Origin: an uncultured Rhodocyclaceae bacterium
GTDB lineage: Bacteria; Pseudomonadota; Gammaproteobacteria; Burkholderiales; Rhodocyclaceae
Assembly: GCA_907163225.1 (NCBI GenBank)
Contig: OU015322.1
Coordinates: 2,972,060 to 3,036,059, forward strand
DNA length: 64,000 nucleotides
Reading direction: 5' to 3'
The notes below the pieces were generated by a model, which did not search any database, was not told the origin of the DNA, and saw only the letters and a list, made by a program, of their open reading frames with translations. Below, in pieces: positions 57,656 to 64,000 of the stretch. Position 1 is the first letter of the stretch. Each line of letters starts with the position of its first letter. A program made the translations under genes and the position numbers.

Positions 57656-58057
57656 TCAGTGCTTGTCAGCCTTCTTGTCCGGTTCTGCCTTGCTTCCGGC
57701 TTCAGCTTTCGCCTCGCCTTCGGCTGCAGCGGCTTCGGTCGCCTTCTTCTTTTTCTTGGTGCCGGGTGCTTCTGGCGGCGGGAGTTGCGGAACAATCGTC
57801 TCGAGTTTGTTCTCGCGCATGTATTCGTCCATCTCGCGCCAGCCGGCATAGATGCCGGCTTTCGGCAGCCAGCCGTAGATCGAATAGCAGTCTTCGATGG
57901 CTCGACCGGACTGGCGGCAGGCGCTGCCCACGGCCTTGGCCTCCGGTTCCATGCGTGCCTCTTTCTTGGCCAGATCTTCAAGGCCCAGTTTTTGACCGAC
58001 CTGGTCGCAAGCCGACAGGCAGAGGATGGCGAGGATGGGGAGAATTGGCTTGATCAT
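57656..58057 (-). CDS. Small lipoprotein of unknown function
   Basis: A 133-residue protein with a lipobox (ILCLSAC, Cys near residue 17). The conserved middle (CRQSGRAIEDCYSIYG, WLPKAGIYAGWREMDEYM) is followed by a disordered Lys/Ala/Glu-rich tail. ATG 58057 starts MIKPILPILAILCL; upstream in-frame codons are non-coding. The family is found in betaproteobacteria without an assigned role, as far as I can tell. It lies upstream of, and on the same strand as, rhlE. Confidence 0.75.
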   Translation of the reverse strand: MIKPILPILAILCLSACDQVGQKLGLEDLAKKEARMEPEAKAVGSACRQSGRAIEDCYSIYGWLPKAGIYAGWREMDEYMRENKLETIVPQLPPPEAPGTKKKKKATEAAAAEGEAKAEAGSKAEPDKKADKH

Positions 58058-58151
58058 GGCTGAGATTTTCGCATATTTGCAAAAAACGTGCGTGCCGCTT
58101 GGCATTGGCTGGCAGTTATAATTTGCATCTTTTCGATCTGCAGGAGTATTC

Positions 58152-59450
58152 ATGTCGCATTGCATTCGCCCCTTGGCTGTTGCCGCAACTTTGCTGCTGG
58201 CTTGTTCCGTTGTCCAGGCCAAACCGGCCAAGCAAGCGGCCAAGCCGGCTGCTGCGCCTGCCGCATCCAGTGAATTCGAGCTGGCCCACAATCTGGGGCC
58301 GCTGGGTGAGGATCGCCTGCAAGCCCTGGTTGATCGTTTCAACAAGGAGTCTGGCAACACGCTGAAGCTGGTTCGCCTTGAGAAAGGCGAGAAGCCGGCC
58401 ACGCTAAACCTGGTGCGCCGCCACGACATGAGTGACGTCCTCAGTCAGCCGAAGCAGTTCGTTCCGTTGCATGAGGTCATGGCCAAGGCTGGCGAGACGC
58501 TCAACTTTGGCGAACTGTCTGCTGACTTGAGGGCCGGGGCACTCGATGCCAAGGGGCGTCTGGTCGCCTTGCCGGTGATCTATTCGACCCCGGTGTTGTT
58601 CTACAACAAGAATGCCTTCCGCAAGGCCAAGCTGGATCCGGAGCAGCCGCCGAAGACCTGGTTTGAAATGCAGGGCATGCTCGACAAGTTGCAGGATGCC
58701 GGTTACGCCTGCCCCTACACCTCGTCGTGGCCGGTCTGGGTGCACATCGACAACGTCAGCGCCATTTCGGGCGTCCCTGCCATGACTGAAAAGGGGCAGC
58801 TGACCTTCAACGGTCTGCCGCAGGTCAAGCACGTCGCGATGATGTCGACCTGGACCAAGGCCAACTATTTCAAGCTCTTTGGTCGTCGGAATGAGGCCAG
58901 CGCCAAATTCAACGATGGCGAATGCGCGATGATCACGACCGACTCGCGCGAGCACGCCGATTTCCGCGATGCCAAGGGCGTCGAGCTGGGCGTCGCACCG
59001 CTGCCTTATCACGATGACGTTTACGGCGGTCGCCAGTCGTCGCTGGCTGATGGTGCGTCGTTGTGGGTGGGCGCGGCGCGTCCGGCTGCGCAATACAAGC
59101 AGGCTGCGAAGTTCGTTGCTTTCATGCTGTCGCCGGAAATTCAGGTCGAAATGGTTCGTGCCTACGGTGGTTTGCCGCTGACGGCCGCTGCCCGGGCCGC
59201 GGCCCGCAGCAAGCTGCTGAAGGACGACGACAAGACCCTGGAAATTGCCTACGCCTCGCTGAACGGCAATGGCAGCAAGCCGGCTGTGCGCGTCGCCAAT
59301 ATTGATCCGGTGCGTATTGTCACCAACGAAGAGCTGGAGGCGGTGTGGTCTGACAAGAAACCCTCCAAGGCTGCTCTGGATGCCGCGGTTCATCGTGGAA
59401 ATGTTGTGCTTGGCGCCAAGCCTGGCCTGAAGAAGGCGCAGCCGTTCTAA
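58152..59450 (+). CDS. ugpB: Periplasmic solute-binding protein, glycerol-3-phosphate (UgpB) type
   Basis: A 432-residue ABC transporter binding protein of family 1, with a signal peptide (about 1-23, ending VVQAKP). The UgpB-like segments are FYNKNAFRKAKLDPEQPPKTW, FNDGECAMITTDSRE, and GASLWVGAARPAAQYKQAAKFVAFM. Its ligand is probably glycerol 3-phosphate or a glycerophosphodiester, since ugpQ follows directly with no gap. The permease and ATPase genes (ugpA, ugpE, ugpC) are not in the window, so it is an orphan binding protein here. Confidence 0.8.
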   Translation: MSHCIRPLAVAATLLLACSVVQAKPAKQAAKPAAAPAASSEFELAHNLGPLGEDRLQALVDRFNKESGNTLKLVRLEKGEKPATLNLVRRHDMSDVLSQPKQFVPLHEVMAKAGETLNFGELSADLRAGALDAKGRLVALPVIYSTPVLFYNKNAFRKAKLDPEQPPKTWFEMQGMLDKLQDAGYACPYTSSWPVWVHIDNVSAISGVPAMTEKGQLTFNGLPQVKHVAMMSTWTKANYFKLFGRRNEASAKFNDGECAMITTDSREHADFRDAKGVELGVAPLPYHDDVYGGRQSSLADGASLWVGAARPAAQYKQAAKFVAFMLSPEIQVEMVRAYGGLPLTAAARAAARSKLLKDDDKTLEIAYASLNGNGSKPAVRVANIDPVRIVTNEELEAVWSDKKPSKAALDAAVHRGNVVLGAKPGLKKAQPF

Positions 59451-60194
59451 ATGAAGCACCCGCTGCCGCGCTGGATTGCTCATCGTGGTGGCGGATCGCT
59501 GGCGCCGGAAAATACCCTGGCCGGCATTCGCCTGGCTGCACGCCTTGGTTTCAAGGCGGTCGAATTTGACGTGATGCTGTCGGCGGATGGCACGCCAGTG
59601 CTCATTCACGACGAGACGCTGGAGCGCACGACCGGTGGTGCCGGGCGCGTCTGCGATACGCCTGATGCCACGCTGTTTTTGCTGGATGCGGGCAACGGCG
59701 AGCGCATTCCCCGCTTTTCAGAGGCTGCCGCCCTGTGTCGGGAATACGGCTTGCTGGCCAACGTTGAAATCAAGCCCGCGACGGGGTTTGAGCGAGAGAC
59801 TGCCGACGTCGTTGCGCGCCTGACTGCGGCTTTTTGGGAAGGCGCTGCGGTTCAGCCGCTGCTTTCCTCATTTTCGCTGGAGGCACTGGAAGTCGCCCGT
59901 GATCTGGCGCCGCAGATTCCTCGCGGCCTGCTCTACGACCAGGTTCCCGCCGATTGGCTGGAAACGGCGCACCGTCTGCAGGCGGTAACCTTGCACTGCG
60001 CCGCAGAGCATGTGAGCGACGCGGTGCTGGCCGAAGCGCAAGGCAAGGGCATTCCGGTGCTCTGTTACACGGTCAACGCGAAAAATGCCGCAAAATCAAT
60101 CTTCGAACGCGGCGTCAGTTCGGTGTTCACCGATCGTCTCGATCTCTTTGCTGCCGAAACAAGTGCTTACAAAGGCTTGCATTTAGGCGGCTGA
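59451..60194 (+). CDS. ugpQ: Glycerophosphodiester phosphodiesterase UgpQ
   Basis: A 247-residue cytoplasmic GDPD that cleaves glycerophosphodiesters to glycerol 3-phosphate and an alcohol. The catalytic motifs are IAHRGGGSLAPENT and EFDVMLSADGTPVLIHDE, with EIKP later. No signal peptide is present, matching UgpQ rather than GlpQ. It starts immediately after the ugpB stop. A dispersed element copy encodes TVNAKNAAKS near the end. Confidence 0.92.
   Translation: MKHPLPRWIAHRGGGSLAPENTLAGIRLAARLGFKAVEFDVMLSADGTPVLIHDETLERTTGGAGRVCDTPDATLFLLDAGNGERIPRFSEAAALCREYGLLANVEIKPATGFERETADVVARLTAAFWEGAAVQPLLSSFSLEALEVARDLAPQIPRGLLYDQVPADWLETAHRLQAVTLHCAAEHVSDAVLAEAQGKGIPVLCYTVNAKNAAKSIFERGVSSVFTDRLDLFAAETSAYKGLHLGG
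60069..60100 (+). repeat. Dispersed GCGGTCRAC element, copy 16 (inside ugpQ)
   Basis: ACGGTCAACGCG, then AAAAAT, then GCCGCAAAATCAAT. It matches the consensus well and lies within ugpQ. Confidence 0.65.
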
Positions 60195-60258
60195 TTTTTA
60201 CCCGGTTTTACCTTCTAATGGCGTTCAGGGAGTTCGCCCTAGCCACCAGGAGGAAATC

Positions 60259-60612
60259 ATGAAAATCATCAAGACACTCGCCGTACTTTCCCTCGTTCTG
60301 CCAGCGCTTGCCTTTGCCCAGGCCAACACGCCTCGCGTCGACCAACGCCAGGCCAATCAGGAGCAACGCATCGACCAGGGCGTCGCTTCCGGCAGCCTGA
60401 CCCAGCGCGAAGCCAACCGCCTCGACCGTGGCCAGCAGCATGTCAACAACATGGAAAACCGCGCCAAGTCCGACGGTGTCGTGACGCGCGGCGAGCGCGC
60501 CCGTATGCATCAGGCACAAGACAGGCAGAGCGCCCGTATTTACCGCCAGAAGCATGATCGCCAGCACGACTACAACCACAACGGTCGCGTCGATCGTCCG
60601 CGCCACCGCTAA
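60259..60612 (+). CDS. Small exported basic protein of unknown function
   Basis: A 117-residue protein with a signal peptide (about 1-21, ending ALAFAQA). The mature part is highly polar and rich in Gln, Arg, Asn and His, with two related segments (RQANQEQRIDQGVASG, EANRLDRGQQHV). These units resemble calcium- or metal-binding-like SGSLTxREAxRL modules of unknown function. GGAGGAAATC precedes ATG 60259. A good terminator follows, so it is a stand-alone gene. Confidence 0.8.
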   Translation: MKIIKTLAVLSLVLPALAFAQANTPRVDQRQANQEQRIDQGVASGSLTQREANRLDRGQQHVNNMENRAKSDGVVTRGERARMHQAQDRQSARIYRQKHDRQHDYNHNGRVDRPRHR

Positions 60613-60631
60613 AATCGAATTTGCCCCGCTA

Positions 60632-60655
60632 AAAACCCGCCAGCTGGCGGGTTTT
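60632..60655 (+). terminator. Rho-independent terminator after the small exported protein
   Basis: The 24-base palindrome AAAACCCGCCAG/CTGGCGGGTTTT is followed by TG. The stem is strong with a minimal loop. Confidence 0.8.
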
Positions 60656-60664
60656 GTCATTTTT

Positions 60665-60693
60665 ACGGTCAACCGGAAAAATGGCCAAAATTG
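60665..60693 (+). repeat. Dispersed GCGGTCRAC element, copy 17 (best consensus copy)
   Basis: ACGGTCAACCGG, then AAAAAT, then GGCCAAAATTG. It lies between a terminator and alaS and fits every consensus position. Confidence 0.85.
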
Positions 60694-60789
60694 AATGCCG
60701 ATTGAATCCTGCTCCGGGGACTCTGGTTCCGGCTGCACCTGCGTTAAAATCACGGATTCCGAATTCATCGCCTTGAAGGCCGCCAGCTT

Positions 60790-63405
60790 ATGAAAAGCTC
60801 AGAAATCCGCCAGCAGTTCCTCGACTTCTTCGCCTCCAAGGGCCACCAGATCGTTTCGTCCAGCTCGCTCGTGCCGCACGAAGACCCGACGCTGCTTTTT
60901 ACCAACGCCGGGATGAACCAGTTCAAGGACGTCTTCCTCGGTTTCGATAAGCGGCCATATTCCCGGGCGACGACCTCGCAGAAATGCGTCCGCGCCGGCG
61001 GCAAGCACAACGACCTGGAAAACGTCGGCTACACGGCGCGCCACCACACCTTTTTCGAGATGCTCGGCAATTTCAGCTTCGGCGACTACTTCAAGCGCGA
61101 CGCCATCAAGTACGCCTGGGAGCTGCTGACTGAAGTTTACAAGCTGCCCAAGGACAAGCTGACGGTGACCGTCTATGCCGAGGACGACGAGGCCTACGAC
61201 ATCTGGACCAAGGAAATCGGCGTCCCGGTCGAGCGCGTCATCCGAATTGGCGACAACAAGGGCGCCCGCTACGCGTCCGATAATTTCTGGATGATGGGCG
61301 ACACCGGACCTTGCGGCCCCTGCACCGAAATCTTCTACGACCACGGCGAACAGCACTGGGGCGGCCCCCCGGGATCGCCGGAAGAAGACGGCGACCGTTT
61401 CATCGAAATCTGGAACAACGTCTTCATGCAGTTCAACCGCGACGAAGCCGGCGTCATGCATCCGCTGCCAAAACCTTCTGTCGATACCGGCATGGGCTTG
61501 GAGCGGGTTTCCGCCGTGCTGCAGGGCGTGCATGCCAACTACGAGATCGACCTGTTCCAGGCGTTGCTCAAGGCCGCCGCTCGCGAAACCTCGGCCGCCG
61601 ATATGGATTCGCCGTCGCTCAAAGTGCTGGCCGACCACATTCGCGCCTGCTCCTTCCTGCTCGCTGATGGCGTCATCCCCGGCAACGAAGGCCGCGGCTA
61701 CGTCCTGCGCCGCATCATCCGCCGCGCCATCCGCCACGGCTACAAGCTCGGCGCCCGCGCTGCATTCTTCCACAAGATGGTGCCTGATCTCGTTGCCGAA
61801 ATGGGAATGGCTTACCCCGAGCTGGGCCAGAATCAGGCCAGGATCGTTGCCACGTTGAAGCAGGAAGAAGACCGTTTCTTCGAAACCATCGAGCATGGCA
61901 TGGCCATCCTCGAAGGCGAACTCAAGGCGCTGGGCGAGGGCGGAGTCTTCAACGGCGATACGGCCTTCAAGCTGCACGACACCTACGGTTTCCCGCTCGA
62001 CCTGACGCAGGACATCTGTCGCGAACACAAGATCACCGTCGACGCCGCCGCCTTCGACGCCGCCATGGCCCGCCAGAAGGAACAGGCGCGCGCCGCCGGC
62101 AAGTTCAAGATGGCGACCAATCTCGAATACGACGGCCCGGCCACGACTTTCCACGGCTATGCGATGCTGGAGGCCAAGGCCAACGTGCTGGCGCTGTACA
62201 AGGATGGCGTTCCCGTCAACCAGTTGAATGAAGGCGAAATGGGCGTCGTCGTCCTCGACGACACGCCGTTCTACGCCGAATCCGGCGGCCAGGTCGGCGA
62301 CTGCGGCGCGCTGCAGTCGGTGCATGGCATCTTCGCCGTCGAAGATACGCAGAAAATCCAGGCCACTGTTTTTGGCCACCACGGCGTGGTCAAGACCGGC
62401 ACCATTTCGGTCGGCAACGGCGTGACCGCCAAGGTCGACGTACTGGCCCGCCAACGCATCATGCGCAACCATTCGGCCACCCACCTGCTGCACAAGGCGC
62501 TGCGCGAAGTGCTCGGCGACCACGTCCAGCAAAAGGGCTCGCAGGTTGATCCGGACAAGACGCGTTTCGACTTCGTGCATAACCAGCCGATGACCGACGA
62601 GGAAATTCGCCGCGTCGAGAACATCGTCAATGCCGAGATTCTCGCCAATGTGGCGACCGAAACCCGCGTCCTGCCCATCGCCGAAGCCCAGAAGCTCGGC
62701 GCCATGATGCTCTTCGGCGAAAAATACGGTGACGACGTGCGCGTGCTCGACATCGGCTCGTCGCGCGAACTGTGCGGTGGAACTCACGTTTCCCGCACTG
62801 GCGACATCGGCCTGTTCAGCATCACGGCCGAAGGTGGCGTTGCGGCCGGCGTGCGCCGTGTCGAAGCGGTTACCGGCGACAACGCGCTGGCCTACATGCA
62901 GGACATGGAAAGTGCGCTTGGCGGCGTTGCCGGTACGCTCAAGGTGTTGCCCAAGGACGTGCATGGCCGCGTGCTGGCCGTGCTCGATCAGGTCAAGAAG
63001 CTCGAACGCGAACTGGCTGCCCTCAAGGGCAAGCTGGCGTCGGCGCAAGGCGACGACATGCTGGCCAACGCGGTCGACGTCAAGGGCGCCAAGGTTCTGG
63101 CCGCGATGCTTGAAGGCGCTGACATCAACGCCTTGCGCGAAACCATGGACAAGCTGCGCGACAAGCTGAAATCGGCAGCCATCGTGCTGGCCTCGGTGGT
63201 CGATGGCAAGGTCACGCTGATCGCCGGCGTGACGCCCGACCTGACCGCCAAGGTCAAGGCCGGCGAGCTGGTCAACATGGTCGCCCAGCAGGTTGGCGGC
63301 AAGGGTGGCGGTCGTCCGGACATGGCGCAGGCTGGCGGTACGCAACCGGAAAACTTGCCGGCGGCGCTGGCTTCGGTGTCGGCCTGGGTCGAAGGCAAGC
63401 TGTGA
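60790..63405 (+). CDS. alaS: Alanyl-tRNA synthetase
   Basis: AlaRS charges tRNA-Ala and edits mischarged Ser/Gly. The 871-residue protein shows the class II motifs ([43 protein letters not shown]), the editing domain zinc ligands in [11 protein letters not shown] and [13 protein letters not shown], and the C-Ala domain with the [15 protein letters not shown] end. ATG 60790 ([19 protein letters not shown]) is the family start. It overlaps the next gene by four bases. Confidence 0.98.
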   Translation: MKSSEIRQQFLDFFASKGHQIVSSSSLVPHEDPTLLFTNAGMNQFKDVFLGFDKRPYSRATTSQKCVRAGGKHNDLENVGYTARHHTFFEMLGNFSFGDYFKRDAIKYAWELLTEVYKLPKDKLTVTVYAEDDEAYDIWTKEIGVPVERVIRIGDNKGARYASDNFWMMGDTGPCGPCTEIFYDHGEQHWGGPPGSPEEDGDRFIEIWNNVFMQFNRDEAGVMHPLPKPSVDTGMGLERVSAVLQGVHANYEIDLFQALLKAAARETSAADMDSPSLKVLADHIRACSFLLADGVIPGNEGRGYVLRRIIRRAIRHGYKLGARAAFFHKMVPDLVAEMGMAYPELGQNQARIVATLKQEEDRFFETIEHGMAILEGELKALGEGGVFNGDTAFKLHDTYGFPLDLTQDICREHKITVDAAAFDAAMARQKEQARAAGKFKMATNLEYDGPATTFHGYAMLEAKANVLALYKDGVPVNQLNEGEMGVVVLDDTPFYAESGGQVGDCGALQSVHGIFAVEDTQKIQATVFGHHGVVKTGTISVGNGVTAKVDVLARQRIMRNHSATHLLHKALREVLGDHVQQKGSQVDPDKTRFDFVHNQPMTDEEIRRVENIVNAEILANVATETRVLPIAEAQKLGAMMLFGEKYGDDVRVLDIGSSRELCGGTHVSRTGDIGLFSITAEGGVAAGVRRVEAVTGDNALAYMQDMESALGGVAGTLKVLPKDVHGRVLAVLDQVKKLERELAALKGKLASAQGDDMLANAVDVKGAKVLAAMLEGADINALRETMDKLRDKLKSAAIVLASVVDGKVTLIAGVTPDLTAKVKAGELVNMVAQQVGGKGGGRPDMAQAGGTQPENLPAALASVSAWVEGKL

Positions 63406-63704
63406 AAGCAGCTTTGGCGCTGATCCTGGCGCTGGCGGCGGGGCAGTGCCTCGCCGCTGAACTGGACCGTACGCCACTTGAGGCTGCTACGGTCGACGGG
63501 AAAAAAGTGCGTCTTTTTCCAAATGGCCGCTGGGAATTCGTCGATGCCGCGATGGCAGCCGAGGCGCAGAAGGTGGCCGCTGAATATCCCGAAAACAAGG
63601 CCCGCCCGGCGGAAGCGCAAGGCGGTATTTTTGGCATCGGCCGGACGGTGATGCCCGGCGACAAGGATTACAACCGCGGGTCGCTCAATCCGAAGTTGCG
63701 CTGA
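63402..63704 (+). CDS. Small exported protein after alaS
   Basis: A 100-residue protein starting at GTG 63402, overlapping the alaS stop. It has a signal peptide ([16 protein letters not shown]) and a short conserved segment, [20 protein letters not shown], that resembles a family of small periplasmic proteins. A Cys in the signal (GQCLAA) is not in a good lipobox. Function unknown. The dispersed element forms part of the coding sequence here. Confidence 0.7.
   Translation: MKAALALILALAAGQCLAAELDRTPLEAATVDGKKVRLFPNGRWEFVDAAMAAEAQKVAAEYPENKARPAEAQGGIFGIGRTVMPGDKDYNRGSLNPKLR
63489..63520 (+). repeat. Dispersed GCGGTCRAC element, copy 18 (inside the gene after alaS)
   Basis: ACGGTCGACGGG, then AAAAAAG, then CGTCTTTTTCC. 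It encodes [11 protein letters not shown]. Confidence 0.5.
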
Positions 63705-63995
63705 TCAGCGCAGGTGTTGCTCGGGGCCGCGTGGTTTCGAGGCTGTTTCGCGGATGAACTCGCCCTCGATCACCTGATCGCTGCGTGCCGGTTGCTCTGT
63801 CCCTTGCCTTGTCCCCATTTGCTGCTGGGCTTCGCGCATTTGCTGCATCTGTTTGCGCAGCGTGCGCGTTTTCCACCACAGCCAGCCGCCCAGCGCGACG
63901 CCAAGGACGGCCACAACAGCCAGGGCGACCAGCGAAAACATGAAAGCCAGCACCATGAAGGCAGCGCTCAGGACGAAGGCGGCCAACTTGGCCAA
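63705..63995 (-). CDS. Small membrane protein of unknown function
   Basis: A 96-residue protein with a long hydrophobic N-terminal part (about residues 5-42, two closely spaced helices) followed by a basic, Gln-rich cytoplasmic tail (KTRTLRKQMQQMREAQQQM). I do not recognise a family. The start ATG 63995 is five bases from the right window edge, so the true start could lie beyond it. It is convergent with the preceding gene, with stops one base apart. Confidence 0.65.
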   Translation of the reverse strand: MAKLAAFVLSAAFMVLAFMFSLVALAVVAVLGVALGGWLWWKTRTLRKQMQQMREAQQQMGTRQGTEQPARSDQVIEGEFIRETASKPRGPEQHLR

Positions 63996-64000
63996 GGGGC

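Noticed and set aside
60799..63477. Minus-strand frame of 892 codons opposite alaS
   Set aside because: Long antisense frames are expected opposite GC-rich genes; alaS on the plus strand has all family motifs. The same applies to frames opposite nirB, glnE, yhdP, glcD, ugpB and aroG.

Overview
This window is a GC-rich chromosomal segment of a betaproteobacterium. Gene content and order (ffs-dnaX-ybaB-recR, petABC-sspA-sspB, nasA/nirBD, ispB followed by tRNA-Pro, glcDEF, a PEP-CTERM protein) fit the Rhodocyclales, probably the Dechloromonas/Azonexus group; that placement is inference from the sequence. Most of the window is core metabolism with a few accessory patches. No rRNA operon, CRISPR array, complete insertion sequence or prophage is seen.

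Layout. 0-3 kb: end of an unidentified gene, 4.5S RNA, dnaX, ybaB, recR. 3-6.7 kb: cytochrome bc1 complex (petABC) and the stringent-starvation pair sspAB, closed by a strong terminator. 6.7-16.3 kb: nitrate/nitrite assimilation (nasA, ybiB-like, nirB, nirD, a formate/nitrite-family channel, and a fused PP2C phosphatase/Ser-Thr kinase). Both nasA and nirB have sigma-54-type -24/-12 elements. nirB also has an upstream NtrC-like palindrome and a leader with two adjacent hexaloop hairpins of the kind recognised by ANTAR antiterminators. 16.5-19.6 kb: tRNA-Pro, ispB, an HPt-HD-GYP-like protein, tcdA. 19.6-21.1 kb: scrap DNA with relics of dmeF and of cobyric acid synthase, flanking a PEP-CTERM protein. 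21.1-25.5 kb: ECF sigma factor, a two-cupin protein, two thioredoxin-fold proteins and a Cys-Gly repeat peptide resembling the HvfA/bufferin RiPP precursors. 25.8-30.5 kb: dmeF cobalt/nickel efflux, class II aldolase plus mtnA (5'-deoxynucleoside/methylthioribose salvage), an AbrB-Doc toxin-antitoxin pair and a methionine-type aminotransferase. 30.6-42.5 kb: mscL, glnE, yhdP, a Nit-type amidase, tldD, a periplasmic double-P-box protein, aroG. 42.7-46.3 kb: an accessory DUF4062 plus TPR-repeat pair and an astacin-like metalloprotease. 46.5-55 kb: dienoyl-CoA isomerase-like crotonase, cobalamin adenosyltransferase, and a glycolate/glycerate block (hyi, glycerate 2-kinase, glcDEF), then HDOD and PP2C signalling genes. 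56-64 kb: rhlE, a lipoprotein, ugpB-ugpQ, alaS and small envelope proteins.

The most unusual signal is a dispersed ~30-bp element found at least 17 times, in both orientations, between genes and inside unrelated reading frames. Its core is GCGGTCRAC, followed by two A/T tracts about one helical turn apart. Its architecture resembles the Pasteurellaceae DNA uptake signal sequence, and I know of no description of it in this group. Other points of interest are the layered sigma-54/NtrC/ANTAR control of nirB, an orphan bufferin-like precursor with no modifying enzyme nearby, and the DUF4062/TPR pair whose two proteins share a predicted periplasmic motif.
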